38,369 nucleotides of DNA from contig JAGAAO010000022.1 in NCBI GenBank assembly GCA_017615275.1, positions 1 to 38,369 of the forward strand, read 5' to 3'. Shown one piece after another: positions 7,437-15,972 of this stretch. Under the pieces are notes generated by a model. The model had not been told where the DNA came from. It made no database searches and saw only the letters and a program-made list of their open reading frames with translations. Position numbers and translations under genes: made by a program. Within the stretch, counting starts at the first letter, position 1. Every line of letters begins with the position of its first letter. Origin of the DNA: Butyrivibrio sp. (GTDB taxonomy: Bacteria > Bacillota > Clostridia > Lachnospirales > Lachnospiraceae).

Positions 7437-7590
7437 GCATTAAACAATTAAACAATAGATAGTTTTTTTAGGATAGGAAGAGTCCGTGACGGACTCACCA
7501 AAGGTACACAAAAAAGTCGTAAATCCTACATTTGTACACGGATTTTCAAATATTCAGTGCCGGTCAGTGCTGGTCAGCGACAAATGAAAA
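7437..7590 (+). repeat. Direct repeat copy 2, remnant of another integrase end
   Basis: It begins with an in-frame echo of the integrase C-terminus (KQLNNR then stop), followed by the same downstream DNA as copy 1. The dyad GTCCGT-G-ACGGAC is perfect in this copy. It is best read as the tail of an earlier related element at the same site. Confidence 0.7.
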
Positions 7591-7845
7591 ATCTGAATAA
7601 ATGCGGAGTATGCGGGACAATGCAACTTGAAGACAGCTTTTTGATAATGTTCCCGACATTGAAATCACTCAGCTAAGGAAAAGCAAGTAAAATCAAGGGC
7701 TTCCAGACTTAGAGTAAACTCAAAGTCATACAAAAGTACTACAAATATTCTAACAGGATATACCGCACTATACCGTGCTGTTCTAAATATCAGAGATTGA
7801 GCCATCCATTTTAGATGGATAAAACAAACTAAATAATGCAAGGAT
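7591..7845. other. Gene-free stretch after the repeats
   Basis: About 255 AT-rich bases with stops in all frames and no ribosome sites of note. A small dyad, ATCCAT/ATGGAT, lies at 7804-7820. It may be decayed element DNA. Confidence 0.4.
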
Positions 7846-7891
7846 AAAAGGACACTTTCTAAGAAGAAATTTTTAGAAGGTGTCCTTTTTT
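7846..7891 (+). terminator. Rho-independent terminator
   Basis: AAAAGGACACTTTCTAA at 7846-7862 pairs with TTAGAAGGTGTCCTTTT at 7873-7889, with a 10-base loop and one wobble. It runs straight into a T-tract. It would stop transcripts from the integrase side before the defence operon. Confidence 0.8.
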
Positions 7892-7933
7892 GTCTCTGTT
7901 ATGGTGAAAAAATTTTAAGGAGGTTTAAGACTT

Positions 7934-7981
7934 ATGTTTAGAACAGCGACAGAGCGTGAAACTGACCGAAAGGGGGTCTGA
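7934..7981 (+). CDS. Possible 15-codon leader peptide
   Basis: A tiny frame, MFRTATERETDRKGV, has a full Shine-Dalgarno AAGGAGG 10 bases upstream. Its stop codon lies inside the palindrome GGGGTC-T-GACCCC at 7973-7985. It sits upstream of the defence operon's own promoter, so a leader role for that operon is doubtful. It may be the start of a decayed gene. Confidence 0.2.
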   Translation: MFRTATERETDRKGV

Positions 7982-8014
7982 CCCCGAGCTTTAAAGAAAA
8001 ATAATACATAATGT

Positions 8015-8043
8015 ATTGAAAATCTTGCAGACATGTGCTATAG
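8015..8043 (+). promoter_or_regulatory. Promoter of the ATPase/TOPRIM operon
   Basis: TTGAAA at 8015-8020, a 17-base spacer, and TATAGT at 8038-8043. It leaves an untranslated leader of about 75 bases before the ATG at 8124. Confidence 0.7.
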
Positions 8044-8123
8044 TAGTTGTAGTAAAAATATTATGACGAAAGGGAATGTGTTGTACAATGTGGAAAAACA
8101 TAATATAACACGAGGAAAAAGAC

Positions 8124-9440
8124 ATGGGATTTTACTTATTACGTTTACGATTAAGTGGGATAAAGAATATATCAAAGGAAATAGAACTGGAGTTTTATAA
8201 TAAAGTGTTAGAAGGCTTTAATCCGGAAAAACACAGGGTTAAGGCTATATACGGGGAAAACGGGTCAGGAAAGACTGCTATAATGACAGCTATCAGTATA
8301 GCTAAAAAGGTGGCTTTTAGTCTGAATTATTTAAACCAAACAGAAACTCAGACATTACTTAGTGAGATGATAAATAAAGCAACAAAATCTTTTAGTATTG
8401 AGTTTGAATTTGTTAATTCTGTAAGAAAGAATCTTGATGTATATCAATATGGCTTTACGTTGACTCAAAACAAAAGAAAAGCATATGAGATCAGCCACGA
8501 AAAATTGAGTATTATAAAGAATTATACCAAAAATAAAAAGTATTCGACCTTGGTTGAAATCGAGAACGGACAGATAATCAGTGCAGATTTGGACAAAGAA
8601 AATTTTGAAGAGCTTAAGAAAAATACACAAAATCTTCTATCAGAAAGCTCGCTTATATCCAGATACTTTAATAGAGAAGCTGTTTATAGCAATCTTACTA
8701 TTGGAATTTGGCATACACTATTTTTTTTCTCATACATAAATGTTTATTTGGAAGAAGAGGATAAGCATGAAATGTATATGATAGGTAACAGTATTAATCT
8801 TAGGGACATTGATAGTGATAACAATACAGATATTGAAAATGTAAAAAATGAATCTAAGAAAGAAAAACAAATATCATATATGGATGCTAAAGGAAGAGAT
8901 ATAGTTTATAAAGAAGACTTTGTAATATATAAGAAAAAGATAGATAAACTGAGTAAATTCCTTGCTTTGTTTAAGAGTGACCTGAAAACGATAAAGATTG
9001 ATAAGCGTGATGACGGGGATACTTACAGGTGCGAGCTTATTTTGGATTATGGAAAATACAGTGTAAATCGTGAGTTTGAGAGCACCGGTATAAAGAAATT
9101 GATCAAGGTGTATGATGCATTAGTTAATGCGGACGAAGGAGGTATATCCTTTATAGATGAGATGGACTCCAATCTCAATGATGTGTATCTGTGTAAAATA
9201 ATAGAGTACTTCACAAAATATGGTAAGGGTCAGCTATGCTTTACCACACATAATCTTGATCCGATGTCTGTGTTAAAGAATAACAGAAATTCCATAGATT
9301 TCTTGTCAGGAGATAATAAGATAATACCTTGGAAAGTGACAGGAAATGCAGCTCCGGACAGGTACTACAGAAACGGTATGATAGAAGATATGCCGTTTAA
9401 TGTAGATGCTATAGACTTTATCGGAATGTTTGGGGAGTGA
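8124..9440 (+). CDS. AAA family ATPase, probable phage-defence component
   Basis: A 438-residue ABC/SMC-type ATPase of the AAA_15/AAA_21 group. Walker A GENGSGKT is at 44-51, a signature-like FESTGIKKL near 317, Walker B ISFIDEMD with Asp345-Glu346, and the switch His in TTHN at 376. The middle (90-290) is a family-specific insertion with charged helices. The partner gene begins 3 bases after the stop. ATPases of this type paired with TOPRIM or RloB-like proteins occur in abortive-infection and PARIS- or AbiL-like systems. The gene is clearly AT-rich compared with the polysaccharide genes. Its exact family is not settled. Confidence 0.85.
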   Translation: MGFYLLRLRLSGIKNISKEIELEFYNKVLEGFNPEKHRVKAIYGENGSGKTAIMTAISIAKKVAFSLNYLNQTETQTLLSEMINKATKSFSIEFEFVNSVRKNLDVYQYGFTLTQNKRKAYEISHEKLSIIKNYTKNKKYSTLVEIENGQIISADLDKENFEELKKNTQNLLSESSLISRYFNREAVYSNLTIGIWHTLFFFSYINVYLEEEDKHEMYMIGNSINLRDIDSDNNTDIENVKNESKKEKQISYMDAKGRDIVYKEDFVIYKKKIDKLSKFLALFKSDLKTIKIDKRDDGDTYRCELILDYGKYSVNREFESTGIKKLIKVYDALVNADEGGISFIDEMDSNLNDVYLCKIIEYFTKYGKGQLCFTTHNLDPMSVLKNNRNSIDFLSGDNKIIPWKVTGNAAPDRYYRNGMIEDMPFNVDAIDFIGMFGE

Positions 9441-9443
9441 CGT

Positions 9444-9956
9444 ATGGGGATACAGATAATACTATGTGTTGAGGCAGATAAAAAGGCTGAAACAGATGCT
9501 ATATACATAAAGGACACAATATACCGGTTCTACGAAATAGACAGAACTGTAAAACTAAGCTTTATATATATGAACGGAAAGACCAACTATGCTTCAAAGA
9601 ACGTTCAGAATAAAATAAATCAGTTATCAAAAGAGTATAAAAACGGTCAATCCGTAGTGATATATTGTGTGGATCTGGACAAGTATGAATCAAATCCTGC
9701 ACAGGCGAAGGAAAATGAGGATATAAGAGAATACGCTACAAGAAACAATTATGAAATGGTCTGGTTCTGTCATGATATAGAGGAAGTATATCTGGGAATT
9801 AGTGTTGATAAAAGGATAAAGTCTGGTGTTGCGATAGATTTCAGGAAGAAGGGGCTAATTTCAAAGATAGATTCTTTAAAATTAATGTCTAAAAAGGCAA
9901 TAAAGGGGACTAGTAATCTATTGTCGGTTATAGATAAGTATCTGAAGAGGGCGTAG
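9444..9956 (+). CDS. TOPRIM/RloB-like partner of the ATPase
   Basis: A 170-residue protein. The N-terminal strand IQIILCVEADKKAETDA supplies a conserved-type Glu. VVIYCVDLDKYE near residues 72-83 supplies an Asp-x-Asp pair, and MVWFCHDIEEVYLG near 111-124 looks like the third strand of RloB or DUF4435-type proteins. These features fit a compact TOPRIM metal-binding fold. It follows the ATPase by 3 bases with GGGGAG as ribosome site, so they are coupled. In related pairs this part is the nuclease effector, and the ATPase senses phage. The family call is an inference from motifs. Confidence 0.65.
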   Translation: MGIQIILCVEADKKAETDAIYIKDTIYRFYEIDRTVKLSFIYMNGKTNYASKNVQNKINQLSKEYKNGQSVVIYCVDLDKYESNPAQAKENEDIREYATRNNYEMVWFCHDIEEVYLGISVDKRIKSGVAIDFRKKGLISKIDSLKLMSKKAIKGTSNLLSVIDKYLKRA

Positions 9957-10085
9957 AACAGAATAACATGTATAATGGGGGATTGTCGGTTTTATACGGT
10001 TAAGGTTGGAACTAGAAAAGAAGAGATGTAATTAAATTATGAAGATTGTGTTTGTTAAGGATAGAAATTTAATAAAGGTGGAAGT

Positions 10086-11333
10086 ATGGGCATGCAACTG
10101 TTAATGTTCACACATGATTATCCAAAAGATTGTGGTGATACTGCATTTGTTTCAACGGAAATAGACTCTTTGTGTGAGAAATTTGATAAGGTTATTGTTT
10201 TTTGTACATCGGCTTCAAACGGAAAAGAAATAAATACTCCAAATAACTGTGTAGTATATTATTCAATTCCATATAGAAAAATCAGACGGTTAATAAGTAC
10301 TGTTTTTTCAAAATATTTTTTGAAAAATCTTGGATATTTAGTAGAAGAAATAAAAGATATAAAATCTGAAAAAAGAAATATCTCTTGCTTGAAAGAAGTG
10401 CTTCACTTCTTTCTCAGGGCATGTAATTACAGTAAAAGGATAGAACAAATAATCAATAAGGAAGGACACCCAGATGTTATATATTCCTTTTGGAGTGACT
10501 CCGAGGTTCTTGCTAGTATTATATGTGAAAAGAACACTCCGATCTGTACTCGTGTTCATGGATACGATTTATATGAAGAACGTAGAAAGTCATTACATCA
10601 GCCATTTAAGAAAGTGGTTGACAGGCGTATAAGCACTGTTTTTTTTATAAGTCAACAAGGTTTAAATTATTATAAAAGAAAGTACGCAACAAAGGGTAAT
10701 GCAAATTATATTTTGTCGTATCTTGGAGCTAAGTCAAGAAATAAAACATATACAAAGTATCCTATTAATAACATTATAAGAATAGTTAGCATATCAGATG
10801 TTATTCCTTTAAAAAGGGTGGATATGATTATTGATGCATTATCATTATTAGATAAAGATATTCATGTTCATTGGACACACATTGGAGATGGGCCTGAATT
10901 TGACAATATCAAATCGCTTGCAAATAAATCATTATCAACAAAAGACAATATTTCTTTTGAGTTCGTTGGAAATATATCTCATGAAAATGTTTTAGACTTT
11001 TTAGAGAGTAATATGTTTCATATTTTTATTAATACCTCTTCATCAGAAGGTGTTCCTGTTAGTATGATGGAGGCATTGTCAAATAGTATACCTATTATTG
11101 GTAATGATATTGGTGGTGTTAGGGAAATAGTTGATGAAACGACAGGAATTCTTCTTCCTGCCACTTCGACTTCAAAGGAGTATTCAGAAGCTATTGTTAG
11201 AATAGCAAAAATGTCAGCTGAATCATATGATACACTTCGGCAAGGTGCGTTCATAAAATGGAACAACTCTTTTAATGCAGAAGATAATAATTCTTTTTTT
11301 ACAAATGAATTATTTAAAATGAAACGAGTTTAA
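10086..11333 (+). CDS. Family 4 glycosyltransferase
   Basis: A 415-residue GT-B enzyme that would transfer a sugar from a nucleotide donor during polysaccharide repeat assembly at the cytoplasmic face. The C-terminal donor domain is clear: SSSEGVPVSMMEALSNSIPI near 320-340, then GNDIGGVREIV, the usual E-x7-E region. AAAGGTGGAAGT precedes the ATG. It is far richer in A and T than the glycosyltransferase genes after 12.7 kb, which suggests a separate origin. It lies upstream of the main locus promoter and of a broken cupin gene. Confidence 0.88.
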   Translation: MGMQLLMFTHDYPKDCGDTAFVSTEIDSLCEKFDKVIVFCTSASNGKEINTPNNCVVYYSIPYRKIRRLISTVFSKYFLKNLGYLVEEIKDIKSEKRNISCLKEVLHFFLRACNYSKRIEQIINKEGHPDVIYSFWSDSEVLASIICEKNTPICTRVHGYDLYEERRKSLHQPFKKVVDRRISTVFFISQQGLNYYKRKYATKGNANYILSYLGAKSRNKTYTKYPINNIIRIVSISDVIPLKRVDMIIDALSLLDKDIHVHWTHIGDGPEFDNIKSLANKSLSTKDNISFEFVGNISHENVLDFLESNMFHIFINTSSSEGVPVSMMEALSNSIPIIGNDIGGVREIVDETTGILLPATSTSKEYSEAIVRIAKMSAESYDTLRQGAFIKWNNSFNAEDNNSFFTNELFKMKRV

Positions 11334-11413
11334 TACCGTTATGATAGAGTATAAGGGCATGGGGGAAATACCAGGTTTTAGATTGTCGAATTCAAAAGGA
11401 TGGCCCTAACTTT

Positions 11414-11692
11414 TTGACGAAACATCTCATTATTACACCCGGTAAGCATATTTCTTATCAACGCCATAAACACAGGACTGAAACATGGACGTTTGTTGAT
11501 GGAACAGGCAGGTTAATTATTGATGGTGTTATAAAAATGGTAGGACGAGGAGTTATAGCGTATATTCGTCCGGGAATGAAACATGCAATTGCAGCAATCA
11601 CAGAACTTCATATTATTGAGGTTCAGATTGGAGATGAACTTACAGAAGAAGATATAGAAAGATTAGATTGGGAATGGGAGAATATGGAATAA
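11414..11692 (+). CDS. Cupin, mannose-6-phosphate isomerase type II-like, frameshifted at its 5' end
   Basis: The intact frame gives 92 residues from a TTG, with the cupin motif PGKHISYQRHKHRTETW and later RPGMKHAI. This is the C-terminal cupin of type II mannose-6-phosphate isomerase/GDP-mannose pyrophosphorylase-like proteins. Homologous-looking residues (WGKYQVLD) continue upstream of the TTG in the same frame to about 11360. The expected N-terminus MIEYKG starts at the ATG at 11341 in another frame. One base too many near 11358-11361 explains this, so the gene is probably broken or starts at the weak TTG. No strong ribosome site precedes either start. Confidence 0.6.
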   Translation: MTKHLIITPGKHISYQRHKHRTETWTFVDGTGRLIIDGVIKMVGRGVIAYIRPGMKHAIAAITELHIIEVQIGDELTEEDIERLDWEWENME

Positions 11693-11710
11693 ATTTGAAC
11701 TTATCGATAT

Positions 11711-11739
11711 TTGACATAAGGAAGACCATATAGTATAAT
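11711..11739 (+). promoter_or_regulatory. Consensus promoter of the polysaccharide operon
   Basis: A perfect TTGACA at 11711-11716, a 17-base spacer, and a perfect TATAAT at 11734-11739. It lies just upstream of the priming transferase. As most later genes overlap or abut, it may drive the run to about 33 kb. Confidence 0.85.
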
Positions 11740-11795
11740 TCAAAGATGGGTTGTTTATGATTATATGATTGTTTCGGAAAGGATTAAGTCGTTTT

Positions 11796-12605
11796 ATGTT
11801 GCTTCTGTGGGCATTCTGTTTGAGTGCTTTTATCATGATAATATTGGCTTTTATCAAGAAGCCGGATTATATATACAAGAGCGAACCGCATGAGCAAAAT
11901 CCTATGCAGGGGAAAAAGGTCCGTTTTGTTGAAGACGAATCGGATCCGATAAATGCGGACGGGCTGCACGGACATCTTGTTGCAGTAGGTGAAACATCAC
12001 ATAAGGCGGGTTTTTATGAGGCCGTAGTGAAGAGGTTTTTGGATATTGTTTTCAGTTTCTTTGGGCTTATATTATTAAGTCCCGTCTACTTAAGTCTGAT
12101 TGCCTGGATCTTTATAGACAATCCCGGACCGGTGTTCTTCAAACAAAAGAGAGTCGGTCAGGATAAGAGATATTTTAAAATCCACAAATTCCGTACGATG
12201 AAAATGAATGCTCCGCATGATGTGGCGACACATTGTCTTGGGACCTCGGAGCAATATCTTACCAAAGCAGGCCGGTTTATTCGTGAGCACAGTCTGGATG
12301 AGCTTCCGCAAATTTGGGATATTTTTGTCGGTAACATGTCTGTCGTCGGACCGCGTCCGGTTATCTGGAATGAAGATTCACTCATAGTGGAACGCGACCG
12401 TTGGAATGCAAATGACATCAAGCCGGGGCTTACCGGATGGGCTCAGCTTAACGGAAGGGACAATCTGACGAGCGTGGAAAAGGCTGAATTTGACGGTGAG
12501 TATGTCAGAAAAATGGGATTCATCATGGATTTCAGATGCTTTTTGAAGTCTTTAACGGTTGTATTTAAAAAAGATACGAGTTCGAAAAAAAATCGGTATC
12601 TGTAG
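11796..12605 (+). CDS. Priming sugar-phosphate transferase (polyprenyl-phosphate type)
   Basis: Bacterial sugar transferase family, which moves a sugar phosphate to undecaprenyl phosphate to start a repeat unit. From the ATG behind GGAAAGGA it has 269 residues; an in-frame TTG nine codons earlier is possible. One N-terminal membrane helix (MLLLWAFCLSAFIMIILAF), a linker, then the re-entrant helix FSFFGLILLSPVYLSLIAW. The catalytic core follows, with KQKRVGQ, KFRTMKM, SLDELPQIWDI, VGPRP and KPGLTGWAQLNGRD. It is the first gene after the perfect promoter. A second, shorter homologue lies at 35791. Confidence 0.9.
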   Translation: MLLLWAFCLSAFIMIILAFIKKPDYIYKSEPHEQNPMQGKKVRFVEDESDPINADGLHGHLVAVGETSHKAGFYEAVVKRFLDIVFSFFGLILLSPVYLSLIAWIFIDNPGPVFFKQKRVGQDKRYFKIHKFRTMKMNAPHDVATHCLGTSEQYLTKAGRFIREHSLDELPQIWDIFVGNMSVVGPRPVIWNEDSLIVERDRWNANDIKPGLTGWAQLNGRDNLTSVEKAEFDGEYVRKMGFIMDFRCFLKSLTVVFKKDTSSKKNRYL

Positions 12606-12709
12606 CAAAAGGGAAACTCACAGAATTGTTTAAGTGAGGGTGGTTGGTGTTTAAAAGAATCAGGTAGTAAGCAATCGCTTTTAAGTATTATTTGATAAGG
12701 GAAAAACTG

Positions 12710-13615
12710 ATGAGTAATGTCTGTGTTTTGATGTCAACCTATAACGGCGGGAAATACTTGTGTAAACAAATCGATTCTCTGGTTAGTCAAACGGATGTCA
12801 GTCTGACAATCCTGGTTCGTGATGACGGTTCATCTGACACAACGACAAAAATACTGGAGAGTTATAAGCAAAACGGAGTGTTGGATTGGTATTCCGGCGA
12901 AAACATCGGGTCCGCGAGGAGTTTTCTGGATTTGATTTTGTGGGCACCGGAATGCGACTACTATGCCTTGTGTGATCAGGACGATTACTGGTTTCCCGAG
13001 AAACTCTCGGTGGCGATTAATCGGCTTGAACCAATGGACAGATCGAAAAGCGCTTTATACTTTTGTAAAACAGCACTTGCTGATGAGAACCTTAATGCTG
13101 TTGAGAAAAAAGAAAAATGTGATTTCGTAGTTTTGGGAATGCCTGATGCGTTTATGTTTAACTACGCTAAGGGATGCACGATGGTTTTCAACCGGTTCCT
13201 TTTAGATCGGCTTCGAGAGTATGATCCCGAAACAATAGATATGCATGATATGTGGATATATAAGGTCTGTCTTGTCACCGGGAACTGTATTATCGGAGAT
13301 GAAACGCCTCACATGCTTTATCGGTTGCATGAAGATAATGTTGTCGGTGCCGCAAACAGTTTCAGAAAGACATGGAGAACCAGGCTCGGTTTTTTGAAAT
13401 CCAAACCGCATTTTCGCAGCAAGGTGGCACAGGAGATCCTCCGAGGTTATGACCGGTATCTCACAGCCGAAGAACGGGAGCAGTTACAGGTACTCGGAAA
13501 TTACAGAAGCAGTTTCCGGTATTGGATGAAAGCGGTATTCAGTCCGTCATATTCCGCGCCGTTCCTCAAATATACGATCCTTTTCAAACTCGCGGTTTTA
13601 TTCCGGGTGTTTTAA
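12710..13615 (+). CDS. Family 2 glycosyltransferase, rhamnosyltransferase-like
   Basis: A GT-A enzyme of 301 residues, taking the ATG behind AAGGGA rather than a TTG six codons upstream. The N-terminus reads VCVLMSTYNGGKYL, followed by LVRDDGSSD for donor binding and YYALCDQDDYWFPEKL, the DxD-containing metal site of this group. The C-terminal half lacks membrane helices and is typical of rhamnan or O-antigen transferases. It closely resembles the protein at 15953 in layout. Donor and acceptor cannot be told from the sequence. Confidence 0.9.
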   Translation: MSNVCVLMSTYNGGKYLCKQIDSLVSQTDVSLTILVRDDGSSDTTTKILESYKQNGVLDWYSGENIGSARSFLDLILWAPECDYYALCDQDDYWFPEKLSVAINRLEPMDRSKSALYFCKTALADENLNAVEKKEKCDFVVLGMPDAFMFNYAKGCTMVFNRFLLDRLREYDPETIDMHDMWIYKVCLVTGNCIIGDETPHMLYRLHEDNVVGAANSFRKTWRTRLGFLKSKPHFRSKVAQEILRGYDRYLTAEEREQLQVLGNYRSSFRYWMKAVFSPSYSAPFLKYTILFKLAVLFRVF

Positions 13616-13643
13616 ACTTAGTCGTGGCAAAGGGAAGTAGATT

Positions 13644-15119
13644 ATGTCTGTAAACGAAGGCCGAAAAAGTAAATCCGTTGCACTGAATTCGGTGTTTAAT
13701 GCCGCCTATATGTGCGTTAATACCCTGTTCCCGATCGTTGCAACGGCATATGTTGCGAGAAAATTGCTCCCGGGCGGTGTAGGCGATGTTACCTATGCAC
13801 AGACAGTCGTAAACTATTTTGTCCTGGTGGCGGCATTGGGGCTTCCGAACTACGGAGTCAAGACGATCGCACATGTTTCGGATGACCGTGAGGCTAGAAC
13901 GAAAGCCTTTCAGGAACTGTTCTTCATTAATCTGATCTCGACTGTTGTTTGCATCGCTGCTTATTATATTTTCGTAAATACTTTGCCTCATTTCTCGGAG
14001 AGACGGGAACTTTTCAACATAACCGGTATCACTCTGATCCTAAATGCGTTTGGAATCGATTGGTTCTACCAGGGAATAGAAGAATACAAGATTATTTCTA
14101 TGAGAGGGACCATTGTCCGGATTGTGTCTTTTCTTTTGATCGTGGCATTTGTCAGAGCGCCTGGAGACTATCTTAAATATGCCCTTATTCTGAGTATCGG
14201 CGTTGCGGCTAATAACATATATAATGTGTTGCTTGTCCGGAAGTTTGTCGGGCTAAAGCTTCGAAAGATTAATTTGAAACAGCATATCAGACCGATTCTT
14301 TTGCTGCTGGCTTCGGTTATTGCGGCGGAAATATATATGATGTTGGATACGGTTATGCTTGAATATTGTCACGGGTCGGAAACCGTTGCGTATTATACCA
14401 ATTCGGCGAAGATTGTCAGGGCAACGTATCTTTTGATCATTTCCATTGCCGCTCCGATTTATCCGAAAATCAGCTGGTACATTAAGAACCGTGATTACGA
14501 GAACAGTAACCGGTTACTGAACCGGTATTCGAAGCTGATCTACCTGATCGTGGTGCCGGCAGTCATAGGTTTGGTTTCGACGGCAGACAGGTTGATCCCT
14601 TTAATGTTCGGAAGCCGGTATGAGGAATCCGTCGGTGTAGCGGTTATCCTCGGAATACTGGTATTTGTTTTTTCAACGGCATACCTTTTCGGGCACATCA
14701 TTCTTCTGGCAGCAGGGGATGAGAAGCATATCCTGATTGCGACAGTGCTCGGAGCTGTGTCGAATGTCTGCCTTAACCTGATTCTGATCCCGGGATATAA
14801 GCAGTACGGCGCTGCCATAGCGTCTGTCAGTGCGGAGCTGATTGTCACATTTATGCTGATATTCTATTCGCGAAAGCTTTTGAATATACATTTCGGGATT
14901 CCGTATCTTGTAAGTGTTTTTTTGTCCGGTGCTATAATGGCCGCCGCTGTTCTCTTTTGCAACGGATTCCTGCCGCATACGGGACTTTGGACACTGGTTC
15001 TTGTTATCGGTGCCGCATTGATATATTTGAGTATGCTTATCCTTACGCGTAATGAAGTGATAAGGGAAGTGTTTACGAAACTAAGACGGAAAATTGCAGG
15101 AGAGCACATGAATGAGTAA
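13644..15119 (+). CDS. Oligosaccharide flippase (Wzx-like, MOP superfamily)
   Basis: A 491-residue membrane protein with about 12-14 predicted helices and the N-terminal pattern SVALNSVFNAAYMCVNTLFP typical of repeat-unit flippases. It would move undecaprenyl-linked repeat units across the membrane. The ribosome site AAGGGAAG precedes the ATG. The next gene starts eight bases before its stop. A second flippase lies at 19164, which is one more than a single Wzx/Wzy pathway needs. Confidence 0.9.
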   Translation: MSVNEGRKSKSVALNSVFNAAYMCVNTLFPIVATAYVARKLLPGGVGDVTYAQTVVNYFVLVAALGLPNYGVKTIAHVSDDREARTKAFQELFFINLISTVVCIAAYYIFVNTLPHFSERRELFNITGITLILNAFGIDWFYQGIEEYKIISMRGTIVRIVSFLLIVAFVRAPGDYLKYALILSIGVAANNIYNVLLVRKFVGLKLRKINLKQHIRPILLLLASVIAAEIYMMLDTVMLEYCHGSETVAYYTNSAKIVRATYLLIISIAAPIYPKISWYIKNRDYENSNRLLNRYSKLIYLIVVPAVIGLVSTADRLIPLMFGSRYEESVGVAVILGILVFVFSTAYLFGHIILLAAGDEKHILIATVLGAVSNVCLNLILIPGYKQYGAAIASVSAELIVTFMLIFYSRKLLNIHFGIPYLVSVFLSGAIMAAAVLFCNGFLPHTGLWTLVLVIGAALIYLSMLILTRNEVIREVFTKLRRKIAGEHMNE

Positions 15120-15972
15120 GAATGCAACTGATAGTCCGGTTTACGCCGGGATCATAACCTATAATCCGGATATTTCGCGGCTTAAGCTGAATCTTGAGGC
15201 GATTCTTCCGCAGGTTGATTGCGTCGTTATTGTGGACAATCATTCCGGCAATATCGGGGAGATTGCCTTTATTGCGAAAACTGATAACCGGATTATGCTG
15301 CTTCGGAACCGAAAAAACCGCGGGGTTGCTAAAGCTCTGAATCAGATTATGGGATTCGCAGATCAAAATCATGCGGAATGGGTTTTGACCTTGGATCAGG
15401 ATTCTGTTGCCGCCTGTGGATTGATAGAGCAGTACGTGAAATACACCCGTTTTTCGAAAATCGGCATGATGTCCTGTTTGGTCAGGGACAGAAATGCTGA
15501 AGGTCTGGTTGACGGATCGGAGAAGGCCGCCGGAAGAAGCCGGTACACGGTTGTCAAGCAGTGTATCACGTCCGGTTGTTTCACGAGGGTCAAGGCTTGG
15601 AAAGAGGCCGGCGGTTATGATGAGAAAATGTTCATCGACTATGTCGATTTTGACCTTTGCACCACACTCAGAGAGCGAGGATATGTTATCATCCGTCTGA
15701 ATTACGAGGGACTTCTTCACGAACTTGGAAACAGAAAGGTCGTCAGGGTCTTAGGCATGAAACATATTGCGATGAATCATCCCCCGATGAGAAAGTACTA
15801 TATCGTCAGGAATGTCATTTACCACGGAAAGAAGCACCGAAAATCTGTGGGCATACTTCATGAGGCAAGAGTTGTGCTTGGCTTTATTGTCCTTACTATT
15901 CTTTCTGAACCCAATAAGATGAAAAATGCAAAGGCTATATTGCGAGGTATTCATGATTCCCGAAAAATGTGA
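15112..15972 (+). CDS. Family 2 glycosyltransferase, RfbF-type rhamnosyltransferase
   Basis: A 286-residue GT-A enzyme. AGIITYNPDISRLKLNL begins the nucleotide-binding fold, VVIVDNHSGN follows, and VLTLDQDS gives the DxD-like site. GGYDEKMFIDYVDFDLC is the acceptor-side motif found in dTDP-rhamnosyltransferases. AGGAGAG stands before the ATG, and the first codons overlap the flippase by eight bases. The following gene overlaps its end by 20 bases. The rhamnose assignment rests on family resemblance only. Confidence 0.88.
   Translation: MSKNATDSPVYAGIITYNPDISRLKLNLEAILPQVDCVVIVDNHSGNIGEIAFIAKTDNRIMLLRNRKNRGVAKALNQIMGFADQNHAEWVLTLDQDSVAACGLIEQYVKYTRFSKIGMMSCLVRDRNAEGLVDGSEKAAGRSRYTVVKQCITSGCFTRVKAWKEAGGYDEKMFIDYVDFDLCTTLRERGYVIIRLNYEGLLHELGNRKVVRVLGMKHIAMNHPPMRKYYIVRNVIYHGKKHRKSVGILHEARVVLGFIVLTILSEPNKMKNAKAILRGIHDSRKM

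Noticed and set aside
15073-15720. 215-codon minus-strand frame
   Set aside because: Antisense shadow of a clear glycosyltransferase gene with coupled start and motifs.
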